This document shows positions 51,788 through 61,932 of a stretch of 64,000 nucleotides of DNA, one piece after another. Below the pieces are notes generated by a model. That model saw only the letters and a list, made by a program, of their open reading frames with translations. It was not told the DNA's origin and did no database searches. The position numbers and the translations under genes are program-made. The stretch comes from Flavobacteriales bacterium (GTDB lineage Bacteria; Bacteroidota; Bacteroidia; Flavobacteriales_D; Parvicellaceae): contig JAHDGY010000003.1 in NCBI GenBank assembly GCA_020631555.1, forward strand, positions 1-64,000, written 5' to 3'. The stretch's first letter is position 1. Each line of letters begins with the position of its first letter.

Positions 51788-52495
51788 TTAATTACCTGGC
51801 GCTTCCAAAATATCCAAGAAAGCAATTGAACTTCCTTCCATTTTTTGAATCACCTTTTCAACCTTAGCTACCAAATAGTTATATGCAACGAAAGCGATAA
51901 TACCAACAATCAGACCAGCCACAGTGGTAACCATAGCTTGCATAATACCCCCAGAAAGGCTTTGAATTTCAACACCCTCGTTAGCCATGTTATGAAAGGT
52001 TTGAATCATTCCCAACACGGTTCCTAAAAACCCTATCATTGGAGCAGCACCTGCGATAGTTGCAAGAATGGACATTCTCGCCTCCAACTTGTAAACCTCT
52101 AATTTCCCAACATTTTCGATCGTGGCTGCGATATCTTTGATTGGTTTTCCTATCCGAGCTATACCTTTTTCAATCATTCTCGCCATTGGATTATCCGTAG
52201 ACCCACAAAGGGTTTTAGCCGAGTCCAATTTACCATCCAATACATAGTCCTTTATCTTATTCATAAAGTCCCGTTCCTCCTTTAAAGCTCGGCGAATCGC
52301 CATAAAACGTTCTACAAAAATGTAAATCGCAATTGCAGAGCAAATAAACAACGGCCCCATAATATACCAACCACCGGCTACCACCAATTCCCAAATAGAA
52401 ATATCTGTGGTCGCACCAACCATTGTCGTATCTGACAAGGAAACTCCTGCGCTTCCTGTTTCGTTTATACCTTGTGCAAAAAATGAAATTCTCAT
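51788..52495 (-). CDS. exbB: ExbB/TolQ/MotA proton channel family protein
   Basis: TIAGAAPMIGFLGTVLGMIQTFHNMA, GIMQAMVTTVAGLIVGIIAFVAYNYL. Confidence 0.93.
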   Translation of the reverse strand: MRISFFAQGINETGSAGVSLSDTTMVGATTDISIWELVVAGGWYIMGPLFICSAIAIYIFVERFMAIRRALKEERDFMNKIKDYVLDGKLDSAKTLCGSTDNPMARMIEKGIARIGKPIKDIAATIENVGKLEVYKLEARMSILATIAGAAPMIGFLGTVLGMIQTFHNMANEGVEIQSLSGGIMQAMVTTVAGLIVGIIAFVAYNYLVAKVEKVIQKMEGSSIAFLDILEAPGN

Positions 52496-52519
52496 TTATA
52501 GCTTATTGATCTTGTTAAT

Positions 52520-53899
52520 TTAAATTCCTGACATCATAAACGCAGCAACCCCAGTCAAATACCCGACAAGAGCTAACCACGCAATATTCTTCAAATACCA
52601 AAAGAAAGAAATCTTTTCCATTCCCATTGCTACCACCCCTGCAGCAGAGCCAATGATTAGCATACTACCACCGGTACCTGCAGCATATGCAATGAAATGC
52701 CATGTACCCGCATCCGTTCCAAAACTAGCCGGATCAAACATCCCCATGCTGGCTGCTACCAGCGGCACATTGTCAATCAAGGCCGATCCAACACCCAACA
52801 AAATGACAAATATGTCTGTACTCATTGCGTTCTGAACAGTTTGTCCAAACGTAAATATTAGACCCAGCGATTCTAATGCCGCTACCGTCATCAATATACC
52901 AAGAAAAAACAGAATCGATGGCATTTCAATTTTTGATAACGCTTTAAACGTAGGGCTATTGTGACCGTGGCCATCCGAACCCTCTTCTGGACCAACCGTG
53001 GTCATACTAAATTGACGATTGCTAACTACTTCGGCAACTAATGCAACGACTCCCAATGACAGCATCATTCCGACGTATGGTGGAAGATGTGTTACAGTCT
53101 TGAATATTGGAACAAAAACAATCATGATCAATCCTAAGTATAGCATCATCGGTCCTTTCGGGTTTTCATTTTCTTCGCTTCCCGATGGTTGAAATTGCCC
53201 CTTAAAGGCTGGCAGCATACTCGCAATCAACGTCGGAATTATCATACAGATTAGGGATGGAACAATTAAGTATTGGATCAGTTTACCAGTAGTAACCTTT
53301 TCACCCATCCATAGCATCGTTGTGGTAACATCTCCGATTGGAGACCATGCTCCACCAGCGTTTGCCGCAATTATTATCAATCCTGCAAACCATATTCTAT
53401 CCTTGTTATCGGGAACTAGTTTTCTCAATATGGTAATGAGTACAATAGTTGCAGTCAGGTTGTCAATAATGGCCGACAGTATGAACGCCAATATTGCCAT
53501 AATCCATAGTAATGTCCTTTTACTGTTGGTTTTAATAAACCTACGTATGGTAGAGAAACCATTAAATTGATCAATAATCTCCACAATTGTCATCGCGCCA
53601 ACCAAGAATATCAATATTTCACAGGTTTTGCCAAAATGGTGAAGCAAAGTATGTTCCAACCACGTTGCCTTATCCATTCCATGCACATCAGAATGCAGAG
53701 GAAGAGCCTTAAACCCCTCAACGAGTGTTGAATGAGCAGAATCAAACCAGGTTTCAAAATTATCAAGACCAAACGCAACTAACGCCCAAGCAAAAGCCAT
53801 CATCAACAGGGCTGGTACTAGTTTGTCAATTTTTAATGAATGTTCTACCGTAATGGCCAAATATCCAAGTACAAATACGGCTACTATAATGGGTTCCAT
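52520..53899 (-). CDS. nhaD: NhaD-family Na+/H+ antiporter
   Basis: multi-TM; IDNLTATIVLITILRKL, NAGGAWSPIGDVTTTMLWMGEKV, LIDNVPLVAASMGMF. Confidence 0.93.
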   Translation of the reverse strand: MEPIIVAVFVLGYLAITVEHSLKIDKLVPALLMMAFAWALVAFGLDNFETWFDSAHSTLVEGFKALPLHSDVHGMDKATWLEHTLLHHFGKTCEILIFLVGAMTIVEIIDQFNGFSTIRRFIKTNSKRTLLWIMAILAFILSAIIDNLTATIVLITILRKLVPDNKDRIWFAGLIIIAANAGGAWSPIGDVTTTMLWMGEKVTTGKLIQYLIVPSLICMIIPTLIASMLPAFKGQFQPSGSEENENPKGPMMLYLGLIMIVFVPIFKTVTHLPPYVGMMLSLGVVALVAEVVSNRQFSMTTVGPEEGSDGHGHNSPTFKALSKIEMPSILFFLGILMTVAALESLGLIFTFGQTVQNAMSTDIFVILLGVGSALIDNVPLVAASMGMFDPASFGTDAGTWHFIAYAAGTGGSMLIIGSAAGVVAMGMEKISFFWYLKNIAWLALVGYLTGVAAFMMSGI

Positions 53900-53910
53900 A
53901 ATTCTTTAGG

Positions 53911-55140
53911 TCAAATAAGTTGGTTCAATGCAATTTCGTAGGCTGTCTTCGAAATGTCATTTTTAGCGCTATTGTTCGTGTAAACAGCTTCCAAAGCATT
54001 ATAAATTCTAAGCGAAACGTCTTTAAATATTTCTTCGTCTTCCAAAATTTTCAAGTCATTCTCCATTAAATATGCAAACAACCTTGCCATCCCACAATTG
54101 GAGATAAAATCTGGAACCACACTGAGCTGTCCATCCGCATGTGCTGCAATCGACCCAAAGAATATTTCCGGATCCGCGAAGGGCACATTCGCTCCAGGGG
54201 CAATAACTTCCATACCAGTTGAGATCATTCTATCCAATTGATCCCGTGTAACCAATCGCGATGCTGCGCATGGCAAAAACACCTCTGCATCCACATCCCA
54301 AATCCTTTTGTTAACCTCATCAAAGGAAAGCAGGTTTTCTGCCCGAAGTTTGTTCCCATCTTTATTCAAAAACAAGTCTCTTACAAATTCGAATTCAAAC
54401 CCTTCTTCGTTAATCAAACCACCCGACAAGTCAATTATTCCAACAATCTTAGCTCCGTCCTGAGCAAGGTAATATGCTGCAGCTGAACCAACATTTCCCC
54501 AACCTTGAACAATGACTTTTTTCCCTGTTAGCTCCCCTGCGTACAAACCATAATAATGCTTCACAGATTCGGCAACTCCATAACCTGTAATCATGTCTGC
54601 AACGACATATTTATCCTTAACATTTGGAGAATACTTTGCATCCTCAATTTGTTTAAGAACCCCCTGTCGCAATTGACTTATCCTGTTGATCTTTTGAGGT
54701 TCATGAGGTTGAAAATGACCATTAAAAACTCCCTCCTGCGGATGCCAAATACCACAATCTTCTGTGATGGGAATCACTTCATGAATTTCATCTACATTTA
54801 AATCTCCTCCGGTTCCATAGTAATGTTTCAGCAAAGGGGTTACCGCTTTGTACCACCTTCTCAAAACTCCTTCTTTCCGTTCGTCAAGTGGGTCGAAATT
54901 TATTCCGGACTTTGCCCCGCCAATTGGTGGACCAGCCACTGTAAATTTGATTTCCATTGTTTTGGCAAGAGACTCTACCTCCCTTTTATCCAAACCTTTC
55001 CGCATTCGCGTACCACCTCCGGCGGCTCCGCCACGCAATGAATTAATCACTACCCAACCTTCAGCTTCCGTTTCCGAATCTTTCCATTCGAAAACAATTT
55101 CTGGTCGTTTATTTTCAAACTGGCCTAATAAATCTAACAC
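53911..55140 (-). CDS. Glu/Leu/Phe/Val dehydrogenase
   Basis: GPPIGGAKSGINFDP, VQGWGNVGSAAAYYLAQDGAKIVGI. Confidence 0.92.
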   Translation of the reverse strand: MLDLLGQFENKRPEIVFEWKDSETEAEGWVVINSLRGGAAGGGTRMRKGLDKREVESLAKTMEIKFTVAGPPIGGAKSGINFDPLDERKEGVLRRWYKAVTPLLKHYYGTGGDLNVDEIHEVIPITEDCGIWHPQEGVFNGHFQPHEPQKINRISQLRQGVLKQIEDAKYSPNVKDKYVVADMITGYGVAESVKHYYGLYAGELTGKKVIVQGWGNVGSAAAYYLAQDGAKIVGIIDLSGGLINEEGFEFEFVRDLFLNKDGNKLRAENLLSFDEVNKRIWDVDAEVFLPCAASRLVTRDQLDRMISTGMEVIAPGANVPFADPEIFFGSIAAHADGQLSVVPDFISNCGMARLFAYLMENDLKILEDEEIFKDVSLRIYNALEAVYTNNSAKNDISKTAYEIALNQLI

Positions 55141-55334
55141 TACCTTTCCTCTTGATTTGTCATTGATTTTATCTTTCAGAAATTTGTAAGTAAAACCTAT
55201 TGTAAGTGAGCAAAATTAACAAAATTGACCACCGTTAATTAGACCTATCCAAAAGTTATCCAGCCATTCATGTGGATTCCAACAAAGTAACCAAATACGG
55301 CACTTTTCACACCCAATAATTGGAGAATCTTCCG

Positions 55335-56378
55335 TTAAGGAAGGTACACACATCCGTTACACCCATCAGCTTTCGCTCCAGTTACAGAACTGAAGCTGTT
55401 TACCTCATTTCTTATTCGCAATACGCCTAGAAATGCAAAGATTAGAGCCTCTTTATAATCAACTATGAGAGGATCCGGAACCTCAATATTACATCCACGA
55501 TCCAATAATTCCTGAGTAACAAAATTATTGTGAGCCCCCCCTCCGGTGATTAAAGTAGTACCATCAATTTTCAACAACTCATGAGCTAATTGATCGACCA
55601 AGTATTGAGTCACCGTTCTCAATTTATCTTCCCATGCCGCTCTGAAACTGTCTAATATGGGTTGAAATCTTTTTATAAAATCTTCCCTTCCCAAACTACG
55701 ATGCGGCGCAACACTTTTCAGGTTATTCAACATTTCCAACAATTGAGGAACCAACTTTGCGTTTGCCGCAATTTCACCATCTTGATCAAACTCAAATCCA
55801 AGTTTCGAACTGCAATAATTGAGCATCATATTGGCCAGAGAAATATCGTAGGCTATTCTGCGTCTATTTTGCCGATACGATATATTCGCTATCCCCCCGA
55901 TATTTAAACAAGCCGCATAGTTGCTAAATAATAATTCATCACCAATCGGAACAAGTGGTGCCCCATCTCCTCCTGCGGCCACATCACCCGACCTAAAATC
56001 ACAAACCACTGGTAAGGCGCATGCCTTTGCGATATGTGCTCCAGAACCAATTTGGCAAGTAAATCCAAGCTTAGGTTGATGAAAGACTGTATGCCCATGA
56101 CTTGCAACAAAGCCAACCTCGAGATTATGCTGTTTCACAAATCTGTGCACATTTTCGCCAATAAAATCTCCAAATTTCTTATCCAAGTGCGCCAGTTCTT
56201 GAGCTGTTCCGGACATACTATTCTGAAGTTCATCAGCAATCTTCCGATCAAACTTTACAGTTTCTGCCTCTAAAATTTTATAAGTCCAACGAGTTTCTAA
56301 ATTTAGTTCGCACATTGCCAAATCCAGACCATCTAATGAAGACCCAGACATTGCTCCGACAACCTTGTATACAGCCAC
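55335..56378 (-). CDS. anmK: Anhydro-N-acetylmuramic acid kinase
   Basis: GAMSGSSLDGLDLA, VASHGHTVFHQP, CLNIGGIANISY, GGGAHNNFV. Confidence 0.92.
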   Translation of the reverse strand: MAVYKVVGAMSGSSLDGLDLAMCELNLETRWTYKILEAETVKFDRKIADELQNSMSGTAQELAHLDKKFGDFIGENVHRFVKQHNLEVGFVASHGHTVFHQPKLGFTCQIGSGAHIAKACALPVVCDFRSGDVAAGGDGAPLVPIGDELLFSNYAACLNIGGIANISYRQNRRRIAYDISLANMMLNYCSSKLGFEFDQDGEIAANAKLVPQLLEMLNNLKSVAPHRSLGREDFIKRFQPILDSFRAAWEDKLRTVTQYLVDQLAHELLKIDGTTLITGGGAHNNFVTQELLDRGCNIEVPDPLIVDYKEALIFAFLGVLRIRNEVNSFSSVTGAKADGCNGCVYLP

Positions 56379-56463
56379 AGTTAAATTGATTTATTATAGG
56401 TTAATTCTACATAAAAAATTACTTTTGTCGGGCTTAAAAAAAATCAATTCCACAACCAAACTT

Positions 56464-57606
56464 ATGAATTTTGAACTATCTGAAGAACAAAAGGCGGTAA
56501 GGGATGCGGCCCGAGAATTTGCTAACAACGTTTGTAAACCAGGCGTTATCGAACGAGACACTCATCAACAGTTTCCAGAAGAACAAATAAAGCAACTTGG
56601 CGAACTTGGTTTCATGGGAATGATGGTTTCGCCAGAATACGGAGGAGGTGGAATGGACACCGTTTCTTATGTTCTAGCAATGGAAGAAATTTCTAAAATT
56701 GACGCTTCTGTTTCTGTGTGTATGTCGGTAAACAATTCGCTCGTATGCTGGGGATTGGAAGCATTCGGAAGCGAAGAACAAAAACAAAAATATTTAGTTC
56801 CTCTTGCAAAAGGGGAAAAGATTGGAGCTTTCTGCTTATCCGAGCCGGAAGCTGGATCTGATGCCACATCGCAGAGGACAACAGCCGAAGACAAGGGCGA
56901 TTATTACCTGCTGAATGGAACCAAAAACTGGATTACAAGTGGAAGTTCGGCATCTATTTATTTGGTTATCGCCCAAACTGATCGGGAAAAAGGCCATAGA
57001 GGAATCAATGTATTTATTGTAGAAAGAGGCATGGATGGTTTCGTAGTGGGTGCCAAGGAAGACAAACTCGGAATTCGTGGTTCAGACACGCACACATTAA
57101 TGTTCAACGATGTAAAGGTTCCTAAGGAGAATAGGATTGGAGAAGATGGCTTTGGTTTTAAGTTTGCAATGAAAACTTTGTCTGGTGGCCGAATCGGAAT
57201 CGCGTCTCAGGCACTTGGAATTGCCTCCGGTGCTTATGAGCTTGCTAAAGCATATTCGAAAGAAAGAAAAGCTTTCGGCAAACCAATTTGCGAGCATCAG
57301 GCTATTCAATTCAAGATTGCAGATATGGCTACCAGCATCGACGCAGCTAGATTACTCGTGCTTCGAGCTGCATGGATCAAAGATCAGGGACAGAATTACG
57401 ATGAAGCGGGAGCTATGGCGAAACTATATGCTTCGCAAGTGGCGATGGACACTACCGTAGAAGCAGTGCAAGTGCATGGTGGATATGGGTACGTGAAAGA
57501 ATACCATGTTGAACGACTTATGCGAGATGCTAAAATCACACAGATTTATGAGGGAACTTCTGAAATACAAAAAATTGTAATCGGAAGAAGCGTGTTGAAA
57601 GACTAG
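56464..57606 (+). CDS. Acyl-CoA dehydrogenase
   Basis: MNFELSEEQKAVRDAAREFAN, AFCLSEPEAGSDA, QVHGGYGYVKEYHVERLMRDAKITQIYEGTSEIQ. Confidence 0.95.
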   Translation: MNFELSEEQKAVRDAAREFANNVCKPGVIERDTHQQFPEEQIKQLGELGFMGMMVSPEYGGGGMDTVSYVLAMEEISKIDASVSVCMSVNNSLVCWGLEAFGSEEQKQKYLVPLAKGEKIGAFCLSEPEAGSDATSQRTTAEDKGDYYLLNGTKNWITSGSSASIYLVIAQTDREKGHRGINVFIVERGMDGFVVGAKEDKLGIRGSDTHTLMFNDVKVPKENRIGEDGFGFKFAMKTLSGGRIGIASQALGIASGAYELAKAYSKERKAFGKPICEHQAIQFKIADMATSIDAARLLVLRAAWIKDQGQNYDEAGAMAKLYASQVAMDTTVEAVQVHGGYGYVKEYHVERLMRDAKITQIYEGTSEIQKIVIGRSVLKD

Positions 57607-57630
57607 GATTTACAACAATAATAAAACAAC

Positions 57631-57657
57631 AAAAGGCGGGCCTGGGCCCGCCTTTTG
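57631..57657 (+). terminator. Rho-independent terminator
   Basis: AAAAGGCGGGCC-TG-GGCCCGCCTTTT. Confidence 0.75.
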
Positions 57658-57677
57658 CATTTGTGTATCACATCCTC

Positions 57678-57815
57678 CTAATTAATCACAGAAATTTTCT
57701 TAGTAAGCAATTCACTATTTGATTCAATCTGCAAATAATACGTACCTGTACCAACGGAACCAAGTTCCATTCGAATTTCATTCTCTCCTCTCTTCAAATT
57801 CCCCTGACTCTGTCA
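57678..57815 (-). pseudogene. Orphan T9SS C-terminal sorting-domain remnant
   Basis: Minus-strand frame reads QSQGNLKRGENEIRMELGSVGTGTYYLQIESNSELLTKKISVIN*; in-frame TGA immediately upstream; no parent gene. Confidence 0.65.
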
Positions 57816-57956
57816 ATTAGATTTTGTCATAAGTGTGGGGGTTAAAATTTACGGACACCATGTGCGGTGTTTAATATTGGATTAAAGAATTATATTTCAA
57901 TAATATAAAATATAAAAGAATTTTAATCGGCAATTATAGAAACCGCTACTCTAAAT

Positions 57957-60900
57957 CTAGAAAAACGCTCTCAATTGAATACCTCCTGCATGAATCGCAT
58001 TATTCTCCTCCGATTTTCTACCACTGTAGTTAATACTGAGTTGCAAATTGCTAGATAGGTTTCTCTGGACAGCCACAGTCCAAGTAAAATTCCTACCCGG
58101 ATTCAACGCTTCCAGCATTTCATAAGAAATACTCCCGCTATTTTCTCCAGTGTAAACGATGTTAATGAAGTTCAAATTTCCGGAGATCATTCCCGTACGA
58201 ACCTTATTAAAACGCGCTTCTGTTCCCACATCCATTATTTGAGCAAACTGCCCTCCTAAGTTTGGCTTATTCTTTTTTATAGAATAACGTCCCAACAAGC
58301 TTAACTTAAACTCTGTTGATGGCTGATACGATAAACTTGGCTTTATGCTGTAGTAGTTAATATCATATTCACGTCCGCTCGTATAATCCGAAGTATTCAC
58401 CTTTTCACCATATTCCGCATCTAAAAGTATGGCATACTCGCGCCTTACATTCCAGCGCGACCTCATTTCATGCGAACGTTTTAATCTTCCTTCAAACCCA
58501 TTAGTAAGAAGCGTTTTGTTCCTCAGTTCCAAAAATGTATAATCCACACCAAATTTGGAGTTTGTTCTATTGAAAAACAAAGTGTTGCGCCAAGAACTTG
58601 CCAGAGAAATGAGCGTAGCATCATCAATATTGGTGAGAAATGAATTAAATCTTGTTTCTATCGTTTCGCTATTAGTTTTCCTATCGATACTAAAACTCGT
58701 CTGGTTATAAAATTTTGACATCAATCTTCTGAACACCAACCCACGTCTTCGTCTCCCCCTAACAGAATCGGTTGCACAGGTTCTCGTTTTCGGTTCCAAC
58801 TTAACCCTCCAAATAGATTTCGGATCCAGAATCAGAGTTTGCGCTAGTTGATTGGTATAAGTTCTTACATATTCATTGGTTGGAGTAAAAACTCTGATGT
58901 GGTCCGCCTCATAACCAAAGGCGGCAACCTCAAATTCGTTCAACCCCTTAACACTGTCATTATCGTAATCATTCCAAACATAAACTCCCTGGCCAGGTTG
59001 TACCTGCAAATAAGCAAACTGTCGTTTCAGCTCCAAGCCACTTCCTACCTCGTAATAAGTTGTTAACCTGACTGATTTTTTCAGCAGATTTAGTGAATAA
59101 TCCAATCGACCGATCATCGTTTTATCCGGTTTCTGATTCGTCAATTCGTCATTTTGAATCACCAAACTTCTATACTCCAACCTGCATTGAAGGGTATTGC
59201 GCGTATTATTTAATAAACCGGCAGAAAACCCTATATGATCAGAATTTGTAGCGCTCATCAAGGCGTTATTTCTAGCCTTCCGATCAAATCGGTTACGGTA
59301 AAAAACCTCTGCCTCTATCTTTGCCGAATCCCCATTTTTAACAAAAACTCTCCAATCGTAAAACTGATAGCTTGTATCCGCCAGAGAATCTGATTTCATC
59401 CTGGAGAATTGCAAGTTCCTTTCGTGCTCATCCTGAAAGCCAATACCAAACCACTTGGTTTTCTTTTCCAACAACGACTTATGCCTGATAAAATTACTGG
59501 TCCTAAAACCAGTCGTATTCAAATAACTACCCTCAAAAAAACCACTATAACCAGACTTATTTACTAGCGCGTTTAAATTGTTTTTCAGTCCTAAATATTC
59601 TTGACCAACCTGATAGTAATCCAAACCATACAAAACCTCGCCCCACGATTTTTTCGCCAGACCTATTTGCCCAGCTGCAATATGCTGATCGGATACAAAA
59701 TCAACATTTCTGACATTCCAATTCCGACTAAATTCAACCGAACGGAATCTTTCCAAACTATTAAAGTTTCGGCCCATGCGCTCCAAATCTAAATTCAACA
59801 CCAATCGTAAAGGATCGTATTGAGCGGTATCCAAAGGTTGGCTGAATGCCAAACGGGTCTTCCAAGCGTCTCCAACGTTGTCAGAACGATCCAGTCTTGA
59901 AAACGTATTAGCATCAAAGTTTGAAATTGCTCCCTCAACAAACAACTTCAATTTATCTGAAAACCTGTAATTAGAATTAAGGGTAACCAATTGCCTTTTC
60001 TTCGGGGTAACCAAAACCCTTACTGGCTCATAGTTGCCATTTCTGTGAATAACACCATTTATGGTATCAGGAGCAACCCAACGAAACACTCTGCCCTGAG
60101 CAGAAAAATCAGCTTGAACGTAATTTCCGTTTTTCGCACCAACATTGCTAAATGTTAACCGAAACTTGGCCGAATCTGGATTTGTAGAATAGCGGTAAAT
60201 CGAATATCCCAAAGAGTCCAACTTGCTATACAATACCTGATTGGCACTATATTCTACCGAATCCACACCGGCATAAAACGCTTTGTGTATGCTATCTCCC
60301 ACCTGAGCAAGAAACTGCTGCTGCGCTAGACTTAACTCCTGTTGAAGCGGCTGGTTTTTTGCATCCTGCTCTGAGTAAATTCCCAAATTGATATCCCAAT
60401 TTTCTTTCTCCCAAGAATTTCCAAATTGCACCAACGACCGCGCATAATTTTTATCGGAGTATTGAAATTCTACAACAATTCTTCTATCCTTCGTAATCAA
60501 CTGATTGGTGGTAAATGTTACCTCTGCCGTATTGTAATCGATCGTGTAATCATTAGCCTGACCGCGTTTCAATTCCTTACCATCTATGTAAACCGACTCC
60601 GTGCCAGATAAAATAATAACGAACGCCTCGCCCTCGCTTCCCCTCAGCCGATAAGGGCCTTGATTTCCTTCAACGCCTTGAATGACATTTCTCGCAAACT
60701 TCCCTTTGGAAATCGCTCCGCTTAATTTCGCCTTTGTTTGTAATCCAGATTTGGAAAAGGGGTCCAATATCCTTGTAGTGATTGATGCTCCCTGAGCTCT
60801 TTTATTGTAGCGCATAAAGTACCCTGAACCATTCTTCAGCCAAAAATCGCCAGCTCTAACGCTAGAGAAATCATCATACACTTTAATAAAAACCTGATCA

Positions 60901-61487
60901 AAATCCTGCAGCTGTTGCGTATTTCCCTCTGGCTGGATCGGAATATTGTCATCAGAAATAGACGCCACTACTTTGAATCGATGAGAAATATTTCCCGTGA
61001 GCTCCAAATTCAAATTAGAATTGACCGACAAATCCTGATTATTACCGACCATAATTCCTCTAGAAATACTCCCAGTTTTATTAAGATAACCAAGATCAAA
61101 AACTGAAGGTCTGCTATCTTCAATGTTTATTTTGAATGCTTGATTATTGCTCTCATAAAGTTGCTTCAATTTTTCGGAATCCTTATGGAAGTATGGTTTT
61201 ACAAAAGAAAATGAAAACGCTCTGTAGCGAACCATAATAGAATCCGTAGGAAGGTTTTGCCCTTTCCAAATAAGCCGGCCGCGAACGTGATCCACTTCAA
61301 TATCCTCTCCTAACGAATCGTTAATCTCCACGGAGTTAAAAACGATGCTGTTGGTGTCGAGCTGAACAGTATCACTTGCGAACCAAATATTTTTACGGAA
61401 TAAATTTGATGACACCTGCGCGTTTATGTCAACCGACCAACAAATCGCCAACAAGCAAACCAATATAGTATTTCTAAGCATTGCCAT
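57957..61487 (-). CDS. Large secreted/outer-membrane beta-rich protein, uncharacterised
   Basis: Single about 1176-aa ORF with signal peptide MAMLRNTILVCLLAICWSVDINAQ; repeated barrel-like strands; C-terminus ends in an aromatic residue (LRAFF). Confidence 0.7.
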   Translation of the reverse strand: MAMLRNTILVCLLAICWSVDINAQVSSNLFRKNIWFASDTVQLDTNSIVFNSVEINDSLGEDIEVDHVRGRLIWKGQNLPTDSIMVRYRAFSFSFVKPYFHKDSEKLKQLYESNNQAFKINIEDSRPSVFDLGYLNKTGSISRGIMVGNNQDLSVNSNLNLELTGNISHRFKVVASISDDNIPIQPEGNTQQLQDFDQVFIKVYDDFSSVRAGDFWLKNGSGYFMRYNKRAQGASITTRILDPFSKSGLQTKAKLSGAISKGKFARNVIQGVEGNQGPYRLRGSEGEAFVIILSGTESVYIDGKELKRGQANDYTIDYNTAEVTFTTNQLITKDRRIVVEFQYSDKNYARSLVQFGNSWEKENWDINLGIYSEQDAKNQPLQQELSLAQQQFLAQVGDSIHKAFYAGVDSVEYSANQVLYSKLDSLGYSIYRYSTNPDSAKFRLTFSNVGAKNGNYVQADFSAQGRVFRWVAPDTINGVIHRNGNYEPVRVLVTPKKRQLVTLNSNYRFSDKLKLFVEGAISNFDANTFSRLDRSDNVGDAWKTRLAFSQPLDTAQYDPLRLVLNLDLERMGRNFNSLERFRSVEFSRNWNVRNVDFVSDQHIAAGQIGLAKKSWGEVLYGLDYYQVGQEYLGLKNNLNALVNKSGYSGFFEGSYLNTTGFRTSNFIRHKSLLEKKTKWFGIGFQDEHERNLQFSRMKSDSLADTSYQFYDWRVFVKNGDSAKIEAEVFYRNRFDRKARNNALMSATNSDHIGFSAGLLNNTRNTLQCRLEYRSLVIQNDELTNQKPDKTMIGRLDYSLNLLKKSVRLTTYYEVGSGLELKRQFAYLQVQPGQGVYVWNDYDNDSVKGLNEFEVAAFGYEADHIRVFTPTNEYVRTYTNQLAQTLILDPKSIWRVKLEPKTRTCATDSVRGRRRRGLVFRRLMSKFYNQTSFSIDRKTNSETIETRFNSFLTNIDDATLISLASSWRNTLFFNRTNSKFGVDYTFLELRNKTLLTNGFEGRLKRSHEMRSRWNVRREYAILLDAEYGEKVNTSDYTSGREYDINYYSIKPSLSYQPSTEFKLSLLGRYSIKKNKPNLGGQFAQIMDVGTEARFNKVRTGMISGNLNFINIVYTGENSGSISYEMLEALNPGRNFTWTVAVQRNLSSNLQLSINYSGRKSEENNAIHAGGIQLRAFF

Positions 61488-61932
61488 GTCTGGTGAACAC
61501 AGAGTTAACCAGTTTGTAAAGTTAACGCGAATCAATAGAAAATAATATTAGACCAATCTCGGTGGAGTTACTAAAACCAGAATTTGTAGCAATGGCAATC
61601 GAATTTCAATTTAAAACTATGGCAGTCGAGAAGTTTGGCACCCCCGAGTACCTTAGGATTTAATGGTGTATTGCTAAAATCCACATCCGTTCGTCTTGGA
61701 GGAAGTTTTCTTAGCCAGCCTTTGGCGAATGCCTGATCCACTCCATTCAACCAAACTTAATTGGGCAGAGTCCTTTCGGAGCTATAAACTTATCAATTAG
61801 TGCCTAATAACTTAATCCTAATTTTTGTAACATTCCATTATCAATACCGCACTGTGCAAAATTTTGCTAGTACGTAGCCCAAATCATCCAATTCAAACAC
61901 ATCTTTGTAACAAGTACTTAATTCAAGTTAGA

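Noticed and set aside
61540-61860. Short open frame in the intergenic region upstream of the OmpA-like lipoprotein (FAKGWLRKLPPRRTDVDFSNTPLNPKVLGG...)
   Set aside because: About 60 codons, no start context and no family I could recognise; too weak to call.
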